In this document: piece by piece, positions 56,493-64,000 of the stretch
Layout: each line of letters starts with the position of its first letter
Position numbering within the stretch: position 1 is the first letter of the stretch
Assembly (NCBI RefSeq): GCF_003052165.1
Contig: NZ_CP024869.1
Span: 682,001 to 746,000 of the forward strand
Reading direction: 5' to 3'
Source of the DNA: Dietzia sp. JS16-p6b
GTDB lineage: Bacteria > Actinomycetota > Actinomycetes > Mycobacteriales > Mycobacteriaceae
Length of the DNA: 64,000 bases
Translations under genes and position numbers: made by a program
Notes under the pieces: model-generated
The model's database searches: none
The model's input: only the letters and a program-made list of their open reading frames with translations
Told to the model about the DNA's origin: nothing

Positions 56493-57673
56493 CGCCTGCG
56501 TTCCGATCCGACGACCCACATGGAGAAGAACTGGGACCCGCCACCGTAGGCGTGGCCGAGGGCCTTGCGCGCCCCTGGGATCTGGTGCTCCTCGGCGCGG
56601 CCCATGACCTGCCGGGCGGCCTCGGCGAAGCGCAGCATTCCGGACGCGCCGATCGGATTGGAGCACATCACCCCGCCGGAGGGGTTGACGGGCAGCGACC
56701 CGTCGCGGGCGGTGGCGCCGGACTCGGTCATGCGCCAGCCCTCGCCCGGAGCCGCGAACCCGAGGCTCTCCAACCACATGGGCTCGAACCACGAGAACGG
56801 GACGTAGATCTCGGCGGCGTCGATCTCCTCGGCCGGGTCGGTGATCCCGGCCTCGGCCCACAGGGCCGCCGCGGCGTCCCGACTGGCCTGCGGGTTGGCG
56901 TAGTCGCGGCCGGCGAAGGTTCCGGGCTCGGTGCGCAGCGCGGTGGCGTGCACCCACGCGACACGGCGGCCGGTGGACTCGACCTCCTCGGCGGCCGCGG
57001 CGTCCCCGAGGATGATCGCGCACGCGCCGTCGGAGGACGGGCAGGTCTCGTCGAAGCGGATGGGGTCCCACAGCATCTGCCCCTGCAGCACCTTGTCCAC
57101 GGTGAGGTCGGGCTGCTTGAGGTGGGCGTGGGGGTTGATGGACCCGTTGAGTCGGTCCTTGACCGCCACCATGGCGCCGACGTGCTCCGGGGCGCCGGTG
57201 GTACGGATGTAGGATCGCACGTGGGGGGCGAAGTACCCGCCGGCTCCCGCGCCGACGGGGGCGGTGAACGGCACGGGCAGGCTCAGGGCCCACATGGCGT
57301 TGGATTCGGACTGCTTCTCCCACGCCACGGCCAGGACACGGCGGTAACGGCCGGACTGGATGTGCGAGGCGGCCACCACGGCCGTGGAACCGCCGACGGA
57401 GCCGGCGGTGTGGACGCGAAGGAGCGGTTTGCCCACCGCGCCGAGCGCGTCGGCCATCATGAGCTCGGGCATCATCACGCCCTCGAACAGGTCGGGGGCC
57501 TTGCCCACGACCACCGCGTCGATCTCGTCCCACCCCACCCCGGCGTCTGCCATGGCGGCGTCGATCGCCTCGCGGCAGAGGCCGGACATGGAGACGTCCG
57601 TGCGACGGGCGACGTGGTGGGTCTGGCCGGTGCCGAGAACGGCCGCGGGCAGTCCGGGGCTGTGGGCGCTCAT
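56489..57673 (-). CDS. ltp3: Ltp3-like thiolase-fold lipid-transfer protein
   Basis: The 394-residue thiolase-superfamily protein has VLGTGQTHHVARRTDVSMSGL, LLRVHTAGSVGGSTAVVAASHIQSG, FDETCPSSDGACAIILGD and NPSGGVMCSNPIGASGMLRFAEAARQVMG. The usual Cys-Gly-Ser nucleophile region reads HTAGSVGG (no Cys), as in Ltp aldolase-like members. M. tuberculosis Rv3523 (ltp3) follows Rv3522 (ltp4) and Rv3521, the same order as here. It is coupled to ltp4 and the SnoaL gene by ATGA overlaps. Confidence 0.8.
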   Translation of the reverse strand: MSAHSPGLPAAVLGTGQTHHVARRTDVSMSGLCREAIDAAMADAGVGWDEIDAVVVGKAPDLFEGVMMPELMMADALGAVGKPLLRVHTAGSVGGSTAVVAASHIQSGRYRRVLAVAWEKQSESNAMWALSLPVPFTAPVGAGAGGYFAPHVRSYIRTTGAPEHVGAMVAVKDRLNGSINPHAHLKQPDLTVDKVLQGQMLWDPIRFDETCPSSDGACAIILGDAAAAEEVESTGRRVAWVHATALRTEPGTFAGRDYANPQASRDAAAALWAEAGITDPAEEIDAAEIYVPFSWFEPMWLESLGFAAPGEGWRMTESGATARDGSLPVNPSGGVMCSNPIGASGMLRFAEAARQVMGRAEEHQIPGARKALGHAYGGGSQFFSMWVVGSERRR

Positions 57674-58731
57674 GCGGGGCGTCCTTCCAGGAGGCAGATG
57701 AGGTTCTGCTGAAGCAGATGTCCGCTGGTGGCGTGGGCGAGGGCGCGTTCGGTGCGGCCCTCCATGACGTCGTTGGCGGCGTACCCGATGCGCTCGAGCC
57801 CGGCGGAGAACAGCGGGTCCGCCAGCAACGATCCGCCGGACGGGGTCACGGCCACGTGGTCGCCGATGCCCAGTGCCGAACGCAGGAGCAGCTCCTGGTG
57901 CGTGTACTGGGTGTGCAGTTCGGCGACGGTCACGCCCCCGAGATCGGGCCGGTCACCCGACGACCGGGTGGCGCGTACGGCGGCGGCGCGGGCCGAGGGG
58001 GAGTCGGTGAGATCGCGGGCGCCGAACTCGGCGGAGTCGGCGATGTGCTCGATGCCGGTGACGTACGCCGGGGTGTCGACCAGCTCGCGGGCCCGGTCGC
58101 CGGAGGCGAGGATGATCGCGCCGGCTCCGTCGGTGACCGGCGGGCAGTCATGACGGCGCAGCGGGTCGGCCACGTACGGCTCGGCGAGCAGCTCACGTTC
58201 GTCCCTGCCGGTGGCGCGGGCGGCGACCGAGGCCATCGCGCCCTCCGACCACGTGCCGGCGTCGATCCCCGCGCGGGCCTGGAGCGCGGCGATGTGGTGC
58301 CGACCCGGCCAGAGCGGCGCGACCGTGTACGGGTCGAGCTGCAGTGCCATGGCCGAGTCGAGGTCCGTGCTCGCCGAGGCCTTGCCGAACCCGTAGACCA
58401 GTGCGGTGTCGGCCTGTCCGGTGGCGATCTTGAGGTAGGCCTCGAAGAACGCCCAGGCGGCGTCCATCTCCACGTGCGATTCGCTGATGGGGGGCACCGC
58501 GCCGATGGTGTCGACGGCGGAGATGAAGGAGAAGGCCCGCCCGGCCAGGTAGTCGCAGGAGCCGGAGCACCAGAAGTCGATGTCGGTCCGGTCCAGACCC
58601 GTCTGGCGGTAGCACTCGGCGAAGACGGGCGCGAGCATCTCGACGCCGTTGGTGGTACCGAATGTGGACTCGGTGTGTCGGGCGTGGGCGAAACCGACGA
58701 CGGCCACGTCCCGGGGTGCGGTGGGGGTCAC
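57670..58731 (-). CDS. ltp4: Ltp4-like thiolase-fold protein
   Basis: The 353-residue thiolase-superfamily protein has VAVVGFAHARHTESTFGTTNGVEMLAPVFAECY, FWCSGSCDYLAGRAFSFISAVD, RHDCPPVTDGAGAIILASGDRA and VTPSGGSLLADPLFSAGLERIG. It lacks a canonical thiolase nucleophile motif and pairs with a DUF35 protein, as SCP-x/Ltp proteins do. The start is GTG at 58731. Rv3522 is of similar length. It probably forms a heteromeric aldolase-like complex with the DUF35 and Ltp3 partners, which is inference. Confidence 0.8.
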   Translation of the reverse strand: MTPTAPRDVAVVGFAHARHTESTFGTTNGVEMLAPVFAECYRQTGLDRTDIDFWCSGSCDYLAGRAFSFISAVDTIGAVPPISESHVEMDAAWAFFEAYLKIATGQADTALVYGFGKASASTDLDSAMALQLDPYTVAPLWPGRHHIAALQARAGIDAGTWSEGAMASVAARATGRDERELLAEPYVADPLRRHDCPPVTDGAGAIILASGDRARELVDTPAYVTGIEHIADSAEFGARDLTDSPSARAAAVRATRSSGDRPDLGGVTVAELHTQYTHQELLLRSALGIGDHVAVTPSGGSLLADPLFSAGLERIGYAANDVMEGRTERALAHATSGHLLQQNLICLLEGRPA

Positions 58732-58740
58732 GGGTGTCCT

Positions 58741-59742
58741 CTACAGGTGATGGGCGTAGGAGTCGGGGTCGGCGTCGGGGTCGCCGGTGGGTTCGAAGTG
58801 CGTGATGGCCTTCATCGAGGCGGGGCGGTCCGCCTCGGGCGTCCAGATCGCACGGACGCGCATCCCCATGCGCACCTCCGACGCCTCGCAGCCCAGTACG
58901 AGGTGCTGGATCGGGACGTCCGACCCGTCCAGGAGGATGTACGCGGTGACGTACGGAGGTGTGATCTCCTGGCCCGCGAACGGCACGTTGACGATGCCGA
59001 ACGTGGTGACGGTCCCGACGTCGGAGACCTCCACGTACTCACCCATCGCCACTCCGTCCGAGGGGCAGTAGTCCCGCGGCGGGACGTAGACCTCGGGCCC
59101 GTTGGAGCGTCTGCGCCCGAGCATCCGGCCCTGCACGATCGCCCGGAGGAACTCGCTCTCGGCGGGCGAGGCGGTGTGGGTCACCGAGAGTCCGATCGGC
59201 GTGACGAGCATGGAGACCGCCTCGTCTCCGGAGGACTGCGCCAGCTGGTCGTCGCCCGAACCTGTGTCGCCCGCCGCGTCCGCGGGGACCACGCACGCGA
59301 TGTCGTGGATGGTCCCGGTCCGCTCGGCCGACCAGAGCAACCGCACGCGCATCCCGGAGCTCACGGACCCGGGACCGTCCGCGGCGAGGGGGAGCAGGAT
59401 GGCGGTGTCGGCGCCGTCGAACCGGACCAGTGCCCACGCGAAGGGCGAGTCGAGCGGGGCGACGTCGGCGGGTTCGGGAACCCAGGTCCAGACGACGACG
59501 ACGCCCTCGATCCCGGTTCCCGAGCCCACCTCGACGAACTCCGTCAGGGCCTCGTGGGTGTGGGGGTCGAACTCCACGGGCGGCAGGTGGACGGCGCCGC
59601 GGGAGTCGCGTGTCCCCACGAGGCGGCCCTCACGCAGGCCGGTGAAGAACGCGCCGAGGACCGGCCCGGTCGATCGGGTGTAGTCGAAGGACGGGGCGAG
59701 CGGTGCCGAGAGCACGGGCTCGTCGGGCGGGATGATGTCCAC
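58741..59742 (-). CDS. DUF35/OB-fold acyl-CoA-associated protein (Rv3521-like)
   Basis: The ~333-residue protein contains two DUF35-type modules (about 15-150 and 180-320), each with a short zinc-ribbon-like helical part and an OB-fold. Examples are GAFFTGLREGRLVGTRDSRGAVHLPPVEFDP and FLRAIVQGRMLGRRRSNGPEVYVPPRDYCPSDG. The first copy has lost the Cys residues and the second keeps one. DUF35 subunits partner thiolase-fold proteins. GTG at 59742 is chosen; upstream codons run into the KstR box region. It heads the ltp4-ltp3-SnoaL-LLM operon. Confidence 0.78.
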   Translation of the reverse strand: MDIIPPDEPVLSAPLAPSFDYTRSTGPVLGAFFTGLREGRLVGTRDSRGAVHLPPVEFDPHTHEALTEFVEVGSGTGIEGVVVVWTWVPEPADVAPLDSPFAWALVRFDGADTAILLPLAADGPGSVSSGMRVRLLWSAERTGTIHDIACVVPADAAGDTGSGDDQLAQSSGDEAVSMLVTPIGLSVTHTASPAESEFLRAIVQGRMLGRRRSNGPEVYVPPRDYCPSDGVAMGEYVEVSDVGTVTTFGIVNVPFAGQEITPPYVTAYILLDGSDVPIQHLVLGCEASEVRMGMRVRAIWTPEADRPASMKAITHFEPTGDPDADPDSYAHHL

Positions 59743-59771
59743 AACGATCTCTCTGGATGTCACCCCACAAG

Positions 59772-59785
59772 TAGAACACGTTCCA
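59772..59785. promoter_or_regulatory. KstR operator between DUF35 and LLM genes
   Basis: TAGAACACGTTCCA matches tnnAACnnGTTnna. It is 29 bp upstream of the DUF35 gene and 66 bp upstream of the divergent Rv3520c-like gene. Confidence 0.85.
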
Positions 59786-59851
59786 GTGCGGTGCGTGTTG
59801 CTTTTCGCGGGCTCGCCCCACGCCGCGGCGGCGTGGGTCACACTGGGGCCC

Positions 59852-60886
59852 ATGAAATTCGCCTTGCAGCTCGGATACTGGGGCGCCCAGCCGCCCACCA
59901 ACCACGCCGACCTCGTGGTGGCGGCGGACAGGGCGGGGTTCGACACCGTCTTCACCGCCGAGGCCTGGGGCTCGGACGCGTTCACCCCGCTCGCCTGGTA
60001 CGGCTCGCTCACCGAGCGCATCCGCCTGTCCACGGCGGTCGTGCAGCTGTCCGCCCGGACGCCAACGGCCACCGCGATGAGCACCATGACCCTGGACCAC
60101 CTCTCCGGCGGCCGCTTCTGTCTGGGCCTGGGCGTCTCCGGTCCGCAGGTGGTCGAGGGCTGGTACGGCCAGCCTTTCGCCAAGCCGCTGGCCCGGACGC
60201 GGGAATACATCGACATCATCCGTGCGGTGCTCCGCCGCGAGGCGCCCGTCACCTCCGACGGCCCCGCCTACGCGCTGCCGTACCAGGGCCCCGGTGCCTC
60301 CGGCCTGGGCAAGCCACTCAAGCCGATCCTCCACCCCCTGCGCGAGGACGTGCCCATCTGGCTGGGGGCCGAGGGGCCGAAGAACGTCGCGCTCGCGGCC
60401 GAGATCGCCGACGGGTGGCTGGGGTTCCTGGCCTCACCGCGGACCGCCCACGAGTTCAACGCATGGCTCGACGAGGGCTTCGCCCGCCCCGGGGCCCGGC
60501 GGACCCGGGAGGACTTCGAGGTGGCGTTCCTGTGCCAGCTCCACATCACCGACGACAGGCGCTCGGTGCTCGATGCCTACAAGCCGTTCACCGCTCTCTA
60601 CGCCGGCGGCATGGGCGCCGAGGAGAAGAACTTCCACGCCGAGGCGTTCCGCCGGATGGGTTTCGCGGACGACGTCGACCGCATCACCGAGCTGTTCCGC
60701 TCCGGGCGCAAGGAGGAGGCCGCGGCGGCGGTGCCCGACGAGATGGTCGAGGCCACCGCGATCATCGGTGACGAGGACTCGGTGCGCTCCCAGATCGCCG
60801 ACTGGGAGGCCGCGGGCGTGACCATGCTCGTGGTCACGGCCCGCTCGGTCGAGGAGATCGAGTCACTGAGCCGGCTTATCGACTGA
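59852..60886 (+). CDS. LLM-class F420-dependent oxidoreductase (Rv3520c-like)
   Basis: The 344-residue luciferase-like protein has [104 protein letters not shown] and YAGGMGAEEKNFHAEAFRRMG. By position (divergent from the Rv3521-Rv3523-type genes across a KstR box) this is the likelier Rv3520c orthologue of the two paralogues in the window. Its steroid reaction is unknown. It ends 9 bp from the convergent DUF1707 gene. Confidence 0.83.
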   Translation: MKFALQLGYWGAQPPTNHADLVVAADRAGFDTVFTAEAWGSDAFTPLAWYGSLTERIRLSTAVVQLSARTPTATAMSTMTLDHLSGGRFCLGLGVSGPQVVEGWYGQPFAKPLARTREYIDIIRAVLRREAPVTSDGPAYALPYQGPGASGLGKPLKPILHPLREDVPIWLGAEGPKNVALAAEIADGWLGFLASPRTAHEFNAWLDEGFARPGARRTREDFEVAFLCQLHITDDRRSVLDAYKPFTALYAGGMGAEEKNFHAEAFRRMGFADDVDRITELFRSGRKEEAAAAVPDEMVEATAIIGDEDSVRSQIADWEAAGVTMLVVTARSVEEIESLSRLID

Positions 60887-60895
60887 TCCGGTCTG

Positions 60896-61783
60896 TCAGC
60901 CGGGCGGCGTGATGCGCACCGGCTCGCCGGCGTAATCCACCACGAGGAACCCGGTCTGGTGAACGTCGTTGCGCACGTGGACGGTGTAGCTCGGCCGGCC
61001 GGCGTCGTCCGCGGCGACGCTGAGGAAGGCGTCGGTCTCCCCGGCGATCCCGAGGGTCTCGGCGGCTCCGGCGACGACCGGCGCGATCACGGTGGCATCG
61101 AGGTCGGCCAGCCGGAACGGCTGCTCGCGGGTGCTGGGGCTGTCGGCCCACCCCGACCAGCCGCCACGGTAGATCTGGCGCAGCGTCCGACTGGGGTGCT
61201 CCGGGTCGGTCCAGGCCAGTACCGCGTGCTCGGGGTGCACCACGAGGCTCGTCGCCAGCTCCGACCCCGATGCCCGACCGGCGCTCGAGAAGATCCGCTC
61301 GAGACCCTCGGGGGACAGTGGGGCGGGAGCGTCCAGAACGCGCGCCTCGCCCTGTCCGTCACGGCCCGGGCGGTCGACGGACGTCACCTCACGTCCGGCC
61401 GGGTCCGGGTCGTCGGAGGCGGAGAACGCCACGAACGCCCCGGTCAACAGTGCGGCCACCACGAGCGCCCCCGCGAGGGCGCCCCACGGTCGGCGCCGAC
61501 GCGATTCAGGCGCGGACCACCGCGAGGTCACGCCCCCCGTGGGCGACAACGCGGAGGTCGGACCGGCGTCGCCGTGGAGTCGGACCCTCACACCCTGGAG
61601 GTCGGCGAACAGTGGGCGCAGCTCGTCGACGTCGCGCGCGGACGTGGCCGCCCGCACCCGCTCGTAGTGCTCGAACTGGTCGAGCTGGCCGCTGGCCAAC
61701 GCGGAGTCGAGCGCGGTGATGACCGCGGTGCGGTCGTCATCGGTGGCCCGGATCGCCCGGGCCCCGGAGGGGTCAGCGGACAT
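60896..61783 (-). CDS. DUF1707 membrane-anchored protein
   Basis: The 295-residue protein begins with a DUF1707 (SHOCT-like) domain: IRATDDDRTAVITALDSALASGQLDQFEHYERVRAATSARDVDELRPLFADLQ (~11-63). A single membrane helix follows (~101-120, GALAGALVVAALLTGAFVAF), then a ~170-residue extracellular domain with ELATSLVVHPEHAVLAWTDPEHP. DUF1707 proteins often pair with sensor or cell-envelope functions in actinobacteria. The extracellular part is not recognised. It is divergent from the KstR-boxed ligase, 67 bp away. Confidence 0.78.
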   Translation of the reverse strand: MSADPSGARAIRATDDDRTAVITALDSALASGQLDQFEHYERVRAATSARDVDELRPLFADLQGVRVRLHGDAGPTSALSPTGGVTSRWSAPESRRRRPWGALAGALVVAALLTGAFVAFSASDDPDPAGREVTSVDRPGRDGQGEARVLDAPAPLSPEGLERIFSSAGRASGSELATSLVVHPEHAVLAWTDPEHPSRTLRQIYRGGWSGWADSPSTREQPFRLADLDATVIAPVVAGAAETLGIAGETDAFLSVAADDAGRPSYTVHVRNDVHQTGFLVVDYAGEPVRITPPG

Positions 61784-61825
61784 GGGATGAGAATAGTCCT
61801 CCGAGTCAATACCTGGACCTACAAC

Positions 61826-61839
61826 AGGAACACGTTCTA
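61826..61839. promoter_or_regulatory. KstR operator of the fadD-ALDH operon
   Basis: AGGAACACGTTCTA has the AAC-N2-GTT core and right arm of the KstR motif. It lies 11 bp before the ligase ATG, which suggests a very short leader. Confidence 0.8.
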
Positions 61840-61850
61840 GTCTGGAGGGT

Positions 61851-63455
61851 ATGAGCGCACCCACACCCTCCGTCCCCGCCGACGCCGGAGTCCCGGACCC
61901 CCGGACCGGCGAGCACGTCACCAGCGTCTACCGGATCGCCGAGGCCGAGCCGGACCGCGTCGCGGTGATCGAGGCCTCCGGCCGCCAGGTGAGCTTCGGC
62001 GAACTCGTGGAGGCCGCACACGGCCATGCCCGTGGGCTGCGCGCGCTCGGGCTGGGAGCCGGGGACGGGATCGTCCTGATGGCACCGAACAGCATCGGCT
62101 TCCTCGAGGTCTACTTCGCCGCCCTGGAGATCGGGCTCTATGTCGCTCCCGCCAACTGGCACCTGACGGGTCCCGAGGTGGCCTACATTCTCGAGAACTC
62201 GGGGTCGACGGTGTTCGTGGCCGACGAGAGGTTCGCCGACGTGGCCACCGTCGCCGCGGAGGAGGCCGGACTCGACCCCGCCCGCTGCTACGCGATCGGC
62301 GACGTGCCGGGGTTCCGGCCGCTGTCCGAACTCGCCGTCCCGGCAAACGGCGAGGATTCCTTGCCGTCGGACCGCACGCTCGGCGCCCCCATGCTCTACA
62401 CCTCGGGCACCACCGGTCGCCCCAAGGGCGTCCGCAGGCCGCTGACCGGGGCCTCCCCGGATCAGGTTACGGTCCCCAACTACTTCTTCTTCGCCGGCTT
62501 CGGCATCCAGGGCCCGGACAACGTCCACATCTGCGGCTCGCCGCTCTACCACACGGCTGTGCTCAACTTCGTCGCGATCTCGCTCAACCTGGGTCAGACG
62601 GTGGTCCTCATGGACAAGTGGAGCCCGGAGGAGATGCTGCGTCTGATCGACGCGCACGGGGTCACCCAGTCCCACATGGTCCCGACGCAGTTCTCGCGAC
62701 TGCTCGAACTGCCGGAGGACGTGCGCGCGAAGTACGACGTGTCGAGTCTCCGGACGATCGTCCACGGCGCCGCCCCGTGCCCGCAGCACGTCAAACAGGC
62801 GATGCTGGACTGGTGGGGGCCCGTCCTGACCGAGTACTACGCGGGCACCGAGGGCGGCGGCTGCACCATCACGGGCGAGGAGTGGCTGCGCAAGCCCGGG
62901 AGCGTGGGCCGGCCGTGGAAGACCACCACTCTGAAAATCCTCGACGACGACGGCAACGAGCTCCCCGTCGGCGAGACGGGCAACGTCTACCTCCAGATGC
63001 ACGGATCCAGATTCGAGTATCACCAGGACAAGGAGAAGACGGCGAAGACCTATGTCGGCGAGCTGTTCACCATGGGCGACATCGGCTACGTGGATTCGGA
63101 CGGCTACCTGTTCCTGTGCGACCGCAAGAACGACATGATCATCTCCGGAGGGGTGAACATCTACCCTGCCGAGATCGAGTCGGAGATGACCCGCCACGAC
63201 GCCGTCCGTGACGTGGCGGTGTTCGGCATCCCGCACGCCGACTGGGGCGAGGAGGTCAAGGCCGTGGTGGAGCTGGCCGAGGGATACGTCGAATCCGACG
63301 AGCTCAAGGCCCAGATCCTCGAGGACCTCTCCGGGCGACTGGCCAAGTTCAAGATGCCGCGGTCGATCGACGTGGTGGAGGAACTGCCCCGACAGGCCAA
63401 CGGCAAGCTGGTCAAGCGCACGCTCAAGGACCCGTACTGGGCGGACGCCCGCTGA
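61851..63455 (+). CDS. KstR-controlled acyl-CoA synthetase (FadD)
   Basis: The 534-residue ANL ligase has PMLYTSGTTGRPKGVRRPL (P-loop), HGAAPCPQHVKQAMLDWWGPVLTEYYAGTEGGG, FTMGDIGYVDSDGYLFLCDRKNDMIISGGVNIYPAEIE and the catalytic Lys in LPRQANGKLVKRTLKDPYW. The YYAGTEGGG segment is typical of steroid/bile-acid and related CoA ligases. With the KstR box and a following aldehyde dehydrogenase, it probably activates a sterol side-chain acid formed from an aldehyde. It is not identified with one named FadD. Confidence 0.8.
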   Translation: MSAPTPSVPADAGVPDPRTGEHVTSVYRIAEAEPDRVAVIEASGRQVSFGELVEAAHGHARGLRALGLGAGDGIVLMAPNSIGFLEVYFAALEIGLYVAPANWHLTGPEVAYILENSGSTVFVADERFADVATVAAEEAGLDPARCYAIGDVPGFRPLSELAVPANGEDSLPSDRTLGAPMLYTSGTTGRPKGVRRPLTGASPDQVTVPNYFFFAGFGIQGPDNVHICGSPLYHTAVLNFVAISLNLGQTVVLMDKWSPEEMLRLIDAHGVTQSHMVPTQFSRLLELPEDVRAKYDVSSLRTIVHGAAPCPQHVKQAMLDWWGPVLTEYYAGTEGGGCTITGEEWLRKPGSVGRPWKTTTLKILDDDGNELPVGETGNVYLQMHGSRFEYHQDKEKTAKTYVGELFTMGDIGYVDSDGYLFLCDRKNDMIISGGVNIYPAEIESEMTRHDAVRDVAVFGIPHADWGEEVKAVVELAEGYVESDELKAQILEDLSGRLAKFKMPRSIDVVEELPRQANGKLVKRTLKDPYWADAR

Positions 63456-63500
63456 GGCGGAACCCCAACCGACCGGAGGGGCGGTCACTACCCTGGACAC

Positions 63501-64000
63501 ATGACCAGAACCCCGACCGCCCGTGATCTCACGCTCGCCCAGATCCTCGAGCGGCAGCAGCAGGCGTTCCTCGCCGACCCACAGCCCGCCGCCGGGATCC
63601 GGCGGGACCGGATCCAACGGCTCAAACGCCTCGTGCTGGACAACGCGGCCGAGTTCAACGAGGCGATCCGGGAAGACTACGGTTGCCGGCCCGAGGCGTT
63701 CTCCACGATCACCGACATCGCCTCGTCGATCCCGGACCTGGACCATCAGCGCGGCCACCTCACCCGGTGGATGAAGCCCACGCGGGTCTCCCGGGCCCTC
63801 GACGCGGCGGGGTTCACCCAGCAGGTTCGCCATGATCCCAAGGGCGTCGTCGGGATCATCGGCCCCTGGAATTTCCCCCTGTACCTGACCATCGTCCCGG
63901 CCGGGTCGGCGCTCGCGGCGGGCAACCGGGTGATGATCCGGCCGTCGTCGGTCACCGCCCACACGACAGAGGTGCTCTGCGACCGCGCGCCCGAATACTT
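63501..64000 (+). CDS. Aldehyde dehydrogenase, N-terminal part (cut by window end)
   Basis: An ATG at 63501 opens a frame that stays open to the right edge (166 codons). The translation has GIRRDRIQRLKRLVLDNAAEFNEAIREDYG and the ALDH segment KGVVGIIGPWNFPLYLTIVPAGSALAAGNRVMIRPSS. The WNFP motif and the gap of 45 bp to the ligase support one operon. The coniferyl-aldehyde-dehydrogenase type (CalB-like) is the closest style. The catalytic Glu and Cys lie beyond the window. It may oxidise a side-chain aldehyde before the ligase activates the acid. Confidence 0.82.
   Translation, partial: MTRTPTARDLTLAQILERQQQAFLADPQPAAGIRRDRIQRLKRLVLDNAAEFNEAIREDYGCRPEAFSTITDIASSIPDLDHQRGHLTRWMKPTRVSRALDAAGFTQQVRHDPKGVVGIIGPWNFPLYLTIVPAGSALAAGNRVMIRPSSVTAHTTEVLCDRAPEY

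Noticed and set aside
57718-60771. 1017-codon open frame on the plus strand
   Set aside because: It is antisense to the ltp4/DUF35/ltp3-side genes and runs in another frame of the LLM gene. It encodes Gly/Arg/Val-rich sequence without domains, as expected for a high-GC shadow frame.
61806-63962. 718-codon minus-strand frame
   Set aside because: It is antisense to the FadD ligase and the aldehyde dehydrogenase, both of which have full family motifs.

Overview
The window is high-GC DNA with actinobacterial gene style: frequent GTG starts, ATGA/GTGA overlaps and dense short operons. It comes from a mycolate-type actinomycete (order Mycobacteriales: Dietzia, Rhodococcus, Gordonia or Mycobacterium relatives; the genus cannot be fixed from the sequence alone). 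Nearly the whole window is a cholesterol/steroid catabolic region. Its gene order partly matches the M. tuberculosis block Rv3545c-Rv3571, and two operator families are recognisable by eye: KstR boxes (tnnAACnnGTTnna) and KstR2 boxes (ACCAAGCA-N2-TGCTTGGT and variants).

Layout. 1-3.8 kb: end of an Ltp2-like thiolase/aldolase, an HSL-type esterase and a FadD19-like CoA ligase around a KstR box. 3.8-7.7 kb: trehalose synthase and maltokinase (GlgE pathway) and two small unknown genes. 7.8-16.8 kb: an F420-dependent oxidoreductase; kstD-hsd4B divergent from hsaE; then an IclR regulator and an SOS-box-preceded DUF222/HNH gene lying between hsaE and hsaG-hsaF. 16.8-18.7 kb: a DUF4010 membrane protein and a flavodoxin-like protein. 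18.6-24.3 kb: kshB, kshA with a small Cys-rich partner, and hsaA-hsaC-hsaB without hsaD. 24.3-27.6 kb: DUF1214 protein, sulfotransferase and a diverged CysQ-like phosphatase. 27.6-46.5 kb: the HIP (C/D-ring) block with fadE33-fadE32-fadE31-echA, fadD3 plus SDRs, fadE30-ipdF, kstR2-fadA6, ipdC-ipdB-ipdA-echA20 and two SDRs of the Rv3549c/Rv3548c type, plus a lipoprotein and a small secreted protein. 46.6-48.6 kb: a large secreted Ser/Gly-rich repeat protein. 48.8-53.6 kb: ddn-like and GNAT genes behind fadA5, divergent from cyp125 and an epoxide-hydrolase-like gene. 53.6-55.0 kb: a DUF559-type nuclease gene bracketed by two inverted copies of an unusual 21-bp-periodic repeat element. 55.0-60.9 kb: DUF35/OB-fold, ltp4, ltp3, SnoaL-like and LLM genes divergent from an Rv3520c-like LLM oxidoreductase. 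60.9-64.0 kb: a DUF1707 membrane protein, a KstR-boxed CoA ligase and the start of an aldehyde dehydrogenase.

How the genes work together. CYP125, the CoA ligases, Hsd4B, FadA5 and the Ltp proteins would shorten the sterol side chain. KstD and KshAB open ring B. HsaAB, HsaC, (missing HsaD), HsaE, HsaF and HsaG degrade rings A/B to central metabolites. FadD3, FadE30, IpdF, EchA20, IpdAB, IpdC, FadE31-33 and FadA6 degrade the remaining C/D-ring propionate. KstR would gate the first two modules and KstR2, encoded here, the last. No rRNA, tRNA, CRISPR array or insertion sequence was seen.
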